Source of the DNA: an uncultured Helicobacter sp.
GTDB lineage: Bacteria; Campylobacterota; Campylobacteria; Campylobacterales; Helicobacteraceae
Assembly: GCA_944323645.1 (NCBI GenBank)
Contig: CALUTE010000005.1
Span: 1 to 64,000, forward strand
DNA length: 64,000 bases
Direction: 5' to 3'
Notes under the pieces: model-generated
Seen by the model: only the letters and a program-made list of their open reading frames with translations
The model's database searches: none
Told to the model about the DNA's origin: nothing
Position numbers and translations under genes: made by a program
Part shown: piece after piece, positions 15,356 to 22,883 of the stretch
Layout: every line of letters starts with the position of its first letter
Position numbering within the stretch: the first letter of the stretch is position 1

Positions 15356-16795
15356 ATGCCACATAATCAAATACCAAACAATCAAGATATAATGTTAGAT
15401 TCAAATGCGAATCTCTTACAATACGAAACACACATAAGGCTTATGTATAGATATGCTATTTTGGCTTTGGCGGGGAATGTGAAGCTAGGAAGTTTTTTAA
15501 AAAACGATGATATAGATTTGGAAGAATCTAGCGGTTTGTTTCGAGATAATAAAATTGTAATCAATACATTAAAAAGCTTAGAACCTAGACAACAATCCCT
15601 ATTTACTATTATAACAGTTGGGTATTTTGGTGGCAGAATCCCCGTTGGTGGTCTTAAGATATTTTACAAAATTCCTAAAACACAAGAAATTTATGTGGAT
15701 AAAATAGCAATGACTATCGCCCTAAGCTTTGTTAAAAATTATGAAGTAATTGATCACATCAATGAAAATGATAGAGAATCTAAAATGGGCTTTAGGGCTA
15801 CGCTTTTTAGAGATATAAGAAATAATGAATATGTTTTGGGTATAGCAGGGACTGATGCCCCAAGCCCCAATCCTCTTACAGTTGATTGGAAAGATATAGG
15901 GACTGATGCTTCCTTGACATTGAGAAAACTCCCTAAAAAGCAATATGATTCTATGATAAATTTTTACTTTACACTTAAGCAAAATGGAAAGATAGCACAT
16001 AACACACCAATAGTTGTAGTAGGACACTCGCTAGGTGGCTATTTAGCCCAGCTATTTGCCCTCACATATCCTCATATCACACAGGGGCTTTATACCTATC
16101 AGGCACCGGGTGCAAAGAGACTATGGAGAGGAATATTTAGCTTTTTGCAAAGCCTTAATATACAACCTAAAGAGACACAAACAAATATGCGAGAACATAG
16201 AAAACAAGCCTATAAGAATCTCTCAAGGGCTAATAGGCAAGAGGCAATGAATATCCTAAAAGACAAAACCTTTCATATCCATACCGATAAAGATTCTAAT
16301 CTCAATAATAACCAATGGATATTATTAAATTTTGTCCAAGAGCTAGGCACAAAAACACCGGGCTATTTATATTATATCAATGACAAAAACAATGACTTTC
16401 ATCACCCAGCCCATTGTGTGCGTGCATTAGAAAGGCTAAATAGATTGCTAGATGGAATCCACCATAGCACAAAGACTCAAATGAACTTGCAAGATTTAAA
16501 TCTTTTTCTACGCAATCTGTATCATTATGCTTTGTTGCATAGGAGGGGTGAAACTCTAAGCGAGGCGATAGATTGTGTATTAGATGATGTGGCGTATTAT
16601 CAAAATCTCATAGAATCTAAAGATATTGATTTTTTGCAAGATAAGGGCTTAGAGCCTTTTGCAGAAAATAGTAATTTTGTTGATGTAGAGATGAATAAAG
16701 AAGTTGATATACCTCTTTTTGGTTATGATTATCTCAATGACCCAAACAAATCTTATCCATATATAGCACAATTCTATTTTTGGGAGTTAAAATGA
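15356..16795 (+). CDS. T6SS lipase effector with Tae4-like C-terminal tail (lipase C)
   Basis: 479 residues, the only unbroken lipase of the island. Strand GIAGTDAPSPNPLTVD near residue 165 leads to the nucleophile elbow VVVGHSLGGYLAQ (bases 16022-16039, Ser at residue 225) and TYQAPGAKRLW, as in class 3 lipases and Tle effectors. No signal peptide, as expected of T6SS cargo. The last ~40 residues (SNFVDVEMNKEVDIPLFGYD ... QFYFWELK) match Tae4 remnants, not lipases A or B, so the gene may be a chimera. ATGA overlap with the following tai4. AAGGAG precedes ATG 15356. Confidence 0.8.
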   Translation: MPHNQIPNNQDIMLDSNANLLQYETHIRLMYRYAILALAGNVKLGSFLKNDDIDLEESSGLFRDNKIVINTLKSLEPRQQSLFTIITVGYFGGRIPVGGLKIFYKIPKTQEIYVDKIAMTIALSFVKNYEVIDHINENDRESKMGFRATLFRDIRNNEYVLGIAGTDAPSPNPLTVDWKDIGTDASLTLRKLPKKQYDSMINFYFTLKQNGKIAHNTPIVVVGHSLGGYLAQLFALTYPHITQGLYTYQAPGAKRLWRGIFSFLQSLNIQPKETQTNMREHRKQAYKNLSRANRQEAMNILKDKTFHIHTDKDSNLNNNQWILLNFVQELGTKTPGYLYYINDKNNDFHHPAHCVRALERLNRLLDGIHHSTKTQMNLQDLNLFLRNLYHYALLHRRGETLSEAIDCVLDDVAYYQNLIESKDIDFLQDKGLEPFAENSNFVDVEMNKEVDIPLFGYDYLNDPNKSYPYIAQFYFWELK

Positions 16796-17197
16796 TGAAA
16801 GTGATATATACGGGGTTATTTTTTTTTGATACATATTAGCCAAGCATCTGATGCCTTAACTCTTACAAAACTGTTGATAGATGAAAACTATACACAAGAG
16901 ATTAAAGAACAATATTATCGGCAAGATGCTAGGAAATATTACAAAGTGTGGGGATTTGATTATTGTTTAGGTTATACAAAAGGGTTACCTAATAATAATG
17001 CTAATAGGTCTGACGCATACGCTAGAGAGCTTGTATTAGAAGTCGGTGGGAAACAAGCATTAGCTGAACTTAAAAAATTTGTTGAACATAGAAAAAAATA
17101 TTCTAGTCTAACTAACTGCCTAAATCTCTATGACTCCAAAGAATACCAAGACGAAATAGAACGCATAGTAAAGAAATATTGCAAGGATTGTAAGTGA
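16792..17197 (+). pseudogene. Tai4-like amidase immunity protein, copy 7, T9 frameshift in signal peptide
   Basis: ATG 16792 reads MMKVIYTGLFFFDTY and stops. If one T of the T9 tract 16819-16827 is removed the frame continues ...IHISQASDALTLTKLL through WGFDYCLGYTK and CLNLYDSKEYQDE to KKYCKDCK, TGA 17195-17197. The mature domain is intact and close to copy 4. As written, only initiation downstream of the tract could make it, without a full signal peptide. GGGAG of the lipase C tail is its ribosome-binding site. Confidence 0.7.
16819..16827 (+). repeat. T9 homopolymer in tai4 copy 7
   Basis: Nine T residues in the hydrophobic core of the signal peptide; T8 would restore the reading frame. 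Length and position make it a plausible slippage switch of immunity export. Confidence 0.75.
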
Positions 17198-17657
17198 GTG
17201 GCATAGGCAAATACCACTATCTTTATAACTCCTGCACACACACAATGCTAGATACAAAAGACTATACACAGCTAGGATTAGCTCACAATCCTAGTAATGC
17301 TACTATCCTCACACTCCACACACCTTATAAAGCACAAAGACTAGAATCACAATTAGCAAATGGATTAGATTCTATACTAGAATCTAAGGATAGAGAAAGA
17401 CAAGCTAAGCTTACTAGAGAATCTAAAAAGTCTCAACAAAATAAGAGACACAATACAGATATACTTCCTCTCACACAGAATCTAAGCAAAAAGATTCTAA
17501 AGATAAAGATTCTTTATCTTTAGCTAGTAATGACAAAAGTCAATCCACCTCTATGCTCCACCCAATACTAGAGGATTCTGAAATCAAATGTCCTCATAAT
17601 GGAGTAGTAAAGCTAAAGAGTAATATATGTCATAATATATTCGGATTAGCGAGTTAG
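17194..17657 (+). pseudogene. Degenerate PAAR-like gene (copy 3) with foreign 5' part
   Basis: GTG 17194 opens GKYHYLYNSCTHTMLDTKDY and LANGLDSILESKDRERQAK, stopping at TAG 17521-17523. In the next frame follow SASNDKSQSTS-like sequence and MLHPILEDSEIKCPHNGVVKL, then KSNICHNIFGLAS and TAG 17655-17657, so the PAAR-like module is both frameshifted and truncated. YNSCTHTMLD is unlike the N-terminal domain of copies 1 and 2; it may be the end of a different effector. It begins inside the last codons of tai4 copy 7. Confidence 0.55.
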
Positions 17658-17668
17658 GAGATTTTAAA

Positions 17669-18037
17669 ATGTTTTTGTATAAAAAATGCGAAGTATGTGG
17701 GAATAACATTAATAAATTACAGAGTATTTGGAATTTGTATGAAGTATCTGAAAAAAACAAATTCAGTATTGCATGTAAGAATTGTCAAACCCAATATAAA
17801 CCAAAAGCAGTATTTTATATACTCTTGAGATTTTTGCCAACAGATGTTGTTCTTGGAAATATGTTTTGTGTATTGCTCGTATGGCTTGTTTTTCCACCAA
17901 TACAATGGTGGCTTATCATTATAATAAGCATTGTTTTTTGGCATATTATAAATTTTAGTATTATATGTATAATGCCATTTGATAAATGCGACACTAAAAA
18001 ATGTAAAGAGGAGATAGAAAGTGGCAGAAAACAATAA
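17669..18037 (+). CDS. Zinc-ribbon membrane protein, unknown function
   Basis: 122 residues. An N-terminal CEVCG ... CKNCQ pair (residues 8-11 and about 37-40) forms a likely four-cysteine zinc ribbon. Two membrane segments follow (LGNMFCVLLVWLVFPPIQWW and IIIISIVFWHIINFSIICI). Ribosome-binding site TTAGGAG. Similar small CxxC-plus-membrane proteins occur in many bacteria; here it could be an immunity protein. It overlaps the 5' end of the lipase fragment. Confidence 0.55.
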   Translation: MFLYKKCEVCGNNINKLQSIWNLYEVSEKNKFSIACKNCQTQYKPKAVFYILLRFLPTDVVLGNMFCVLLVWLVFPPIQWWLIIIISIVFWHIINFSIICIMPFDKCDTKKCKEEIESGRKQ

Positions 18038-18515
18038 AGACTTTACAGACCATTTACCTTTTAAAGGCGATTTTCAGGTTAATGCTCTAAAGCAATTTTT
18101 ATTAGACATAGCACCTATTTTAAACAAAGTAGATTCAAATAAAATTATTTTTGTAGGGCATTCTTTAGTCGGGTATTTAGCAGTTATAGCAATGCAATTT
18201 TGCGATACTATTGATAGGAGTTTAAATACACAATTTAATACAATCAAATTTATGGCATCGCAAGTCTATACTTTTAATTCTCCTGCTATTACTGGGATTG
18301 ATAATATGCTAATGCGGGCTTTGGCAGCATTATTAGATAAAAATATTATGGAGCAAGTCTTAAATCCTCAAAAAGCATATTGTGTCTATGACAGCGGCGG
18401 CGTAAATATCATCGCTTCTGCTCAATATGGCTCACGCAATAGACTGCCTATCTATACAGGTAAAGATTCTCACTCCATTATCCCCCCCCCCCCTTTTTTT
18501 ACTCAAACACTTTGA
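18021..18515 (+). pseudogene. Lipase fragment D with C12 tract near its end
   Basis: A GTG-initiated frame that lacks the N-terminal lipase region. It has LPFKGDFQVNALKQFLLDIA, the elbow VGHSLVGYLAV (bases 18156-18173; a Gly of GHSLGG is replaced by Val), YTFNSPAITG, and a probable catalytic-His end GKDSHSII. After C12-T7 it reads PPPPFFTQTL and stops. C11 would instead give LFLLKHFETLYSTIG, ending TAG 18538-18540, the more family-like end. Probably a decayed or assembled-in-place allele. Confidence 0.6.
18482..18493 (+). repeat. Poly-C tract (C12) followed by T7
   Basis: Twelve C residues then T7 at 18494-18500, inside the lipase fragment. Long poly-C or poly-G tracts are the classical slippage switches of Helicobacter and Campylobacter. 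The tract length decides which of two C-termini is made. Confidence 0.85.
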
Positions 18516-18544
18516 AACTTTATATAGCACGATAGGATAGAGTT

Positions 18545-19036
18545 ATGATTGAGAGTTTTGATTGGGGGATTACTCTGGGGACACTAGGCATAATAGTAAT
18601 AATATGGGGATTTTTAGTGGTATATATACCTATTTTTTATCTCTATAATCGCTTTGTTGATAAAAATGCTATTTATGCAGAAGGATTTTTAAAATACTAC
18701 TTTTTAGGGTATGTGATTGTATGTATTGTGTTTGAATGCTACATTGCCTTATATGTACCTTTTGATTATCGTTATTTTGAGGAGAGTAATGCTATATATT
18801 ATCCCATACAACACAAATATGCAGAATACAATAAGACGTTTGCATCATTTGTGCCTACATATCTCATAGGCACTCCTATCGCATTTTATTTAACAAAAGT
18901 TATCAATAAACTCCACCGCACAAATAAAACTTCACAAATTTTGCATAGAAGTAAAACAATCATATTTGGCATATTCGCACCAAGTGGATTATTATTAGCA
19001 GCTTTTGTGACGGAAAAAATCATAAGTTTCATATAG
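18545..19036 (+). CDS. Membrane protein, MIES family copy 1
   Basis: 163 residues, about four membrane segments (residues 10-32, 50-70, 98-116, 138-160), with the motif LYNRFVDKNAIYAEGFLKYYFLG-type loop shared with the next gene (ILNRFICPKTIFATNFLKSYF). Start ATG with AGGATAGAG upstream, the same 22 bases as before copy 2. Candidate inner-membrane immunity protein. Confidence 0.55.
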   Translation: MIESFDWGITLGTLGIIVIIWGFLVVYIPIFYLYNRFVDKNAIYAEGFLKYYFLGYVIVCIVFECYIALYVPFDYRYFEESNAIYYPIQHKYAEYNKTFASFVPTYLIGTPIAFYLTKVINKLHRTNKTSQILHRSKTIIFGIFAPSGLLLAAFVTEKIISFI

Positions 19037-19054
19037 TAATGAAAGGATAGAGTT

Positions 19055-19672
19055 ATGATTGAGAGTGTCGCAGGAGGACTTATACTTGGGCTTATTTTTA
19101 CTATTGTGGCTCATTTTGTGCCGCATTTTTATTTGGTTTTTATGCCAACATTAGCATGCAATGTCTTGTTTTATTATATCCTCAATCGCTTTATCTGTCC
19201 AAAAACAATTTTTGCTACCAATTTTTTAAAATCCTATTTTTTGGGATTTTTAATTGGATTTATCATTATTTGGGCATGTATCTTTATGCTTGATTTTTAT
19301 AATTATCACATTGTCGATTTTCTCATAGATGATTTATATGTGAAACTTCGGGATTTTATCGCACCCTTTGTTGGCTTATTGTATCTAAAAGCAATGATAT
19401 TTTTTATAAGCTGGAGGATTTTAGGATTTGTTTTTAAAGAAGAGTATAAGGCATATAGAATCAAGGATTTTGTAGTATCAAAACAGCCTCCTAGTAAAAA
19501 AGCCAAATACACAGGCTTAACGCTAGGGATATTTTTTGCTTTGAGTAATATTGACATACTGCCATTTATGATGAGTTTTGAAGAAAGGGAAGTGCTTATG
19601 CCAATCGTTAGATGTGTGCAGTTTTTTTATCAATATGTTTATCTTAAAGAAAGCCTATATGATAGCTTATGA
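19055..19672 (+). CDS. Membrane protein, MIES family copy 2
   Basis: 205 residues with four to five hydrophobic segments (for example LKSYFLGFLIGFIIIWACIF). Paralogue of the preceding gene: identical 22-base leader and start (AGGATAGAGTTATGATTGAGAG), and the conserved NRF...F..NFLK.YFLG block. The stop overlaps a truncated third start (ATGA). Confidence 0.55.
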   Translation: MIESVAGGLILGLIFTIVAHFVPHFYLVFMPTLACNVLFYYILNRFICPKTIFATNFLKSYFLGFLIGFIIIWACIFMLDFYNYHIVDFLIDDLYVKLRDFIAPFVGLLYLKAMIFFISWRILGFVFKEEYKAYRIKDFVVSKQPPSKKAKYTGLTLGIFFALSNIDILPFMMSFEEREVLMPIVRCVQFFYQYVYLKESLYDSL

Positions 19673-19725
19673 TTGAGAGATTGTATATGTTATTATTTCT
19701 GTGTAGAATCTCACTAAACAATTAG
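19669..19725 (+). pseudogene. MIES family copy 3, truncated start
   Basis: An 18-codon frame MIERLYMLLFLCRISLNN whose ATGATTGAGAGA start repeats that of copies 1 and 2. It overlaps the stop of copy 2 by ATGA and ends quickly at TAG. It parallels the truncated third MESL copy at 7895. Confidence 0.4.
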
Positions 19726-19745
19726 GACTAACCAAACAATTAGGA

Positions 19746-20110
19746 ATGCGTATGCAAACTCATTTATTCTCTAGACGACCGATAGTCTTATCAATGCAAG
19801 ATAGAGATTCTCTTACCAAAGATTCTCCTATTGCCTTGCTCAATGCCTTGTATCAATGTCAAGACTTTGTATTTGTGGATTCTAAAAATAACCCAAGCTT
19901 GACTAAATCTAACATTACAAAAACCTTTGGTTATAAATCAAGCTTTTACCTCTCTTTCATCGCTCATAAAGATTCTCTAAACGATATACCTAGACGCTAG
20001 AAAGGCTCTCCAATAGAAACACCAATACAGATTCTACTCTTATCTTAGAATCTAAAGACAAAGTGATACGATTATCTTTTTAGATTCTGCTTTACCACAC
20101 ACAACACCCA
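19746..20110 (+). pseudogene. Decayed relative of the coiled-coil protein at 8007
   Basis: ATG 19746 encodes DRDSLTKDSPIALLNALYQC, FGYKSSF and KDSLNDIPRR before TAG 19998-20000. These equal DIDSLTKDSPLHLLRALYTC, LGYKSDF and VSLNDTYLQAR of the 8007 protein. Further bits, STLILESKDK and then SDTIIFLDSALPHTT in another frame to about 20110, match that protein's C-terminal LVLESNDTKIIFLDS. The coiled coil is deleted. It marks the right edge of the island. Confidence 0.65.
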
Positions 20111-20311
20111 TATATTTTTATTATTTGTTGTGTTGTTATATATGCTGAATGTTTTCTCATAAGCTCCTATCCTATTGCTGCATTAATTTTTGATAATAAA
20201 CTTTATATATTCCTATGATCATTTAGTAATACTGCATTACAAGATACAATATTTAGGTATGATATTTAGTTGTTAAAAGTGAGGAATTATGCCTATTGAC
20301 TTATGAGATAA
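20111..20311. other. AT-rich island/core boundary without genes
   Basis: About 200 bases, very AT-rich, between the last decayed island gene on + and a convergent - strand gene. A loose inverted repeat (ACAACAC / GTGTTGT) around 20100-20140 is too weak to call a terminator. No integrase, tRNA or direct repeat is seen at this edge. Confidence 0.4.
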
Positions 20312-20716
20312 CTATTTGACATCTTTTTTTGTTTTTAGTGCTATGCCAACAGAATCTGCAATATCTTTCTGAAGATTTGGATTTTTTGTGATGAGTTGTT
20401 CTCGCACTTCCGCTGCTTTGTCTGTATCGATGGCTTCTAGGCTTACAAGTTCTCGGACAATATCAAGCCATTCTTGCTTATCTTCAGATTCTGGGGCGAT
20501 AATGCCAAATGTTGTGCTAAATTTCTCAATCAGTCCAAGCGCATCTTCTTTGGTTTTAGCATTGGGAATGAGTTTTCGAAAGGCTTTTAGTGTCAGAGGT
20601 TTTGGTTTTGGTTTATGATCAAAAAGATTGCGAGTCAAAAGCCCAAAGACTAGCACTATAGAACCAAGTCCAAAGGACAATATTAAAAAGAGTGCGTAAA
20701 ATCCACTATTATACAT
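20312..20716 (-). CDS. Membrane-anchored protein of unknown function downstream of galU
   Basis: 134 residues with one N-terminal membrane segment (residues 5-28) followed by a soluble helical domain (KAFRKLIPNAKTKEDALGLI, AAEVREQLITKNPNLQKDIA). It is 22 bases downstream of galU on the same strand and probably co-transcribed. I do not recognise the family. Confidence 0.7.
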   Translation of the reverse strand: MYNSGFYALFLILSFGLGSIVLVFGLLTRNLFDHKPKPKPLTLKAFRKLIPNAKTKEDALGLIEKFSTTFGIIAPESEDKQEWLDIVRELVSLEAIDTDKAAEVREQLITKNPNLQKDIADSVGIALKTKKDVK

Positions 20717-20738
20717 ATTGCTTCTTTGTGATTGCTAG

Positions 20739-21575
20739 TTATCGTGTTTTGCTCATTTCATAAAATGCATTTGTAGCAGCGACAAATCCATTTATACTAC
20801 CACAGTCATAGCGCTTACCTTGAAATTTGTAGGCTAGTACGCGTCCATTTTTTGCTTGCTCCATTAATGCATCAGTAATTTGTATTTCCCCCTTTTTTCC
20901 CGGTGGCGTTACACGCAAAATATCAAAAATATCAGGTGTTAAAATATAGCGCCCAATTACAGCAAGATTTGAAGGGGCTTCTTTTTGGTTTGGTTTTTCA
21001 ACCATTGTATTGACACGATAAACTCCAGTTGCAATCTCATCGCCTGCAATAACTCCATATTTATCAACATCACTCATCGGTACTTCTTCAATTGCGACAA
21101 TAGAACATTTGTGTTTATTGTAAAGTTTAACCATTTGTGTGAGCACACCTTCGCCCTGTGTGTTTGCACATAAATCATCGGCGAGAATGACAGCAAAAGG
21201 TTCATTGCCAATAAGCGTTTCTCCTGTTAAAATCGCGTGCCCAAGCCCTTTCATTTCATTTTGGCGCGTATAAGAAAAGGTGCATTGATTGATAAGTGAT
21301 CGTACTTCATTAAGCAAAAACTCTTTGTCTGTGCCCTGTATTTGATGTTCAAGCTCATAGCTAATATCAAAATGGTCCTCAATACTCCGTTTTCCACGTC
21401 CGGTAACAATAGCCATTGTGTGACAACCAGCATTGAGCGCTTCTTCGACACCGTATTGAATGAGTGGTTTTGTGAGGATTGGCAACATTTCTTTAGGCAT
21501 AGCTTTTGTCGCCGGAAGAAAGCGAGTCCCATAACCTGCTGCTGGAAATAGACACTTGTTGATATAAGTATTCAT
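20739..21575 (-). CDS. galU: UTP--glucose-1-phosphate uridylyltransferase
   Basis: 278 residues, typical for GalU. It makes UDP-glucose from UTP and glucose-1-phosphate for cell-surface sugars. The nucleotide-binding signature AAGYGTRFLPATKAMPKEML is at residues 12-31, with ILADDLCANTQGEG, VEKP and GRYILTPDIFDIL further on. Start ATG at 21575 with AAGGAGC upstream. Confidence 0.95.
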   Translation of the reverse strand: MNTYINKCLFPAAGYGTRFLPATKAMPKEMLPILTKPLIQYGVEEALNAGCHTMAIVTGRGKRSIEDHFDISYELEHQIQGTDKEFLLNEVRSLINQCTFSYTRQNEMKGLGHAILTGETLIGNEPFAVILADDLCANTQGEGVLTQMVKLYNKHKCSIVAIEEVPMSDVDKYGVIAGDEIATGVYRVNTMVEKPNQKEAPSNLAVIGRYILTPDIFDILRVTPPGKKGEIQITDALMEQAKNGRVLAYKFQGKRYDCGSINGFVAATNAFYEMSKTR

Positions 21576-21604
21576 TTTGCGCTCCTTATATGGATTTCAC
21601 AAGC

Positions 21605-21610
21605 ATTGTA
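21605..21610 (-). promoter_or_regulatory. Candidate -10 box for galU
   Basis: On the - strand the sequence reads GCTACAATGC, with TACAAT as -10, some 30 bases before the galU ATG. No convincing -35 is seen, which is usual for this group's sigma-70 promoters. Confidence 0.35.
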
Positions 21611-21692
21611 GCGCATTAAATTTAAGAAAAAGCTAATATACTTAGTAAGTAAAACCACTAAGCAATTGTTTTAGATAATGGCTAGCATAGTC

Positions 21693-22553
21693 CTAGCTAT
21701 GACGCAAGTCTTTGTATTCACGTGGAATCATAAACTCTTCACATCGTAGGGCTTTGGGATAGATTTTGTGTTGGTACCCTATTTCAAATAGTGTATCAAT
21801 AGCGCGTATTTGCAAGGTGCTTAGACTGATAGATTCTGTATTAGCGTAAAGACTAAGATATGTATCTAGCTTGGCAGAATCAACACGGATAAGCGATCGT
21901 TCTAGGAGCATTTGTGAGAGTAGGGGTTTATTTTGGGTAGCAATACGCACAGCTTGCGTGAGCGTGTCTTCAATATCAAGTGCTTTTGTTAGTGGGATGC
22001 TACGCCGAAGTGCCATTCCGCCAAGTGGTAAAGGCAATTCCTCTTTGGTAAGATCACACCAAATATCCCATATTTCGCGCTCAACTTCAAGCTCACTACT
22101 AAAATCCAAAATGGATTCGTGGATAAGCACCCCAGCATCAACTTCATCTTGGAGCACACAAGACTCTATTTCAAGAAAGTTTTTATACACAATACGTGCA
22201 TTTGGATAGGCGATGCGAAAGAGCATCGCATTTGTTGTATGCGCCCCTGATAGGGCAACCTTAAAATTGTGTTTTAAGGCTTTGCCCCTTTTTTTGATGA
22301 GTTTTGGACCATAGCCCTTGCCAAAACTCACGCCCGTGCGTAATAAGGCATAGTTATCCGCGACAAGTGGATAGAGAGCAAATGATATAGCACTCACATC
22401 ATAAATTTCTTGAAGCGTAGCATGATTAAGTGTTTGAATATCTTTTGCTATATTAGAAAACTTTAGCCCTAGTGCAGAATCTATCCAACCAAAAGCAATA
22501 GCATAATACATAAAAATATCATCTGCATCGGGGCTATGGGCTACTTGTATCAT
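21693..22553 (-). CDS. mqnD: 1,4-dihydroxy-6-naphthoate synthase, futalosine pathway
   Basis: 286 residues from MIQVAHSPDADDIFMYYAI; an in-frame ATG 24 bases upstream is less likely. It is an MqnA/MqnD fold (periplasmic-binding-protein-like). LSGAHTTNAMLFRIAYPNA, then EVDAGVLIHESILDF and ELPLPLGGMALRRSIPL are the MqnD-type motifs. MqnD cleaves cyclic dehypoxanthine futalosine in menaquinone synthesis, fitting a respiring bacterium that uses menaquinone. Confidence 0.85.
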   Translation of the reverse strand: MIQVAHSPDADDIFMYYAIAFGWIDSALGLKFSNIAKDIQTLNHATLQEIYDVSAISFALYPLVADNYALLRTGVSFGKGYGPKLIKKRGKALKHNFKVALSGAHTTNAMLFRIAYPNARIVYKNFLEIESCVLQDEVDAGVLIHESILDFSSELEVEREIWDIWCDLTKEELPLPLGGMALRRSIPLTKALDIEDTLTQAVRIATQNKPLLSQMLLERSLIRVDSAKLDTYLSLYANTESISLSTLQIRAIDTLFEIGYQHKIYPKALRCEEFMIPREYKDLRHS

Positions 22554-22602
22554 AAATAAACTCCGCAAGAATTGCACTAGAATATCGTAGGCTAGCTATA
22601 CT

Positions 22603-22679
<77 letters not shown>

Positions 22680-22720
22680 ATATGAAATAGAAAGTGAAAA
22701 ATGATAGAGGAAAAACAGAA

Positions 22721-22795
22721 TGGCTGGGGTACAAGGATTCGAACCTCGGAATGGCTGGACCAAAACCAGCTGCCTTACCACTTGGCGATACCCCA
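22721..22795 (-). tRNA. tRNA-Gln (TTG)
   Basis: The - strand reads TGGGGTATCGCCAAGTGGTA, an anticodon arm CTGGTTTTGGTCCAG with anticodon TTG, T-arm GGTTCGAATCC and CCA end. Transcribed upstream of the tRNA-fMet on the same strand, divergent from ribBA. Confidence 0.95.
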
Positions 22796-22845
22796 ATGAA
22801 AAGGCGATTTTATAGAAGTTTGGCTTTTTTGTCAATACTTTTTAG

Positions 22846-22851
22846 TATAAT
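22846..22851 (+). promoter_or_regulatory. Promoter -10 box for ribBA
   Basis: Consensus TATAAT within TTAGTATAATTTGCC, 33 bases before the ATG at 22884, with the T-rich upstream stretch favoured by this group's main sigma factor. Divergent from the tRNA-Gln gene. Confidence 0.65.
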
Positions 22852-22883
22852 TTGCCAAAATTTATCATTATAAAGGATTAATT

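Noticed and set aside
20098-20145. Terminator hairpin from ACAACAC / GTGTTGT
   Set aside because: Seven-base arms, a 20-base AT loop and no T-run on either side.
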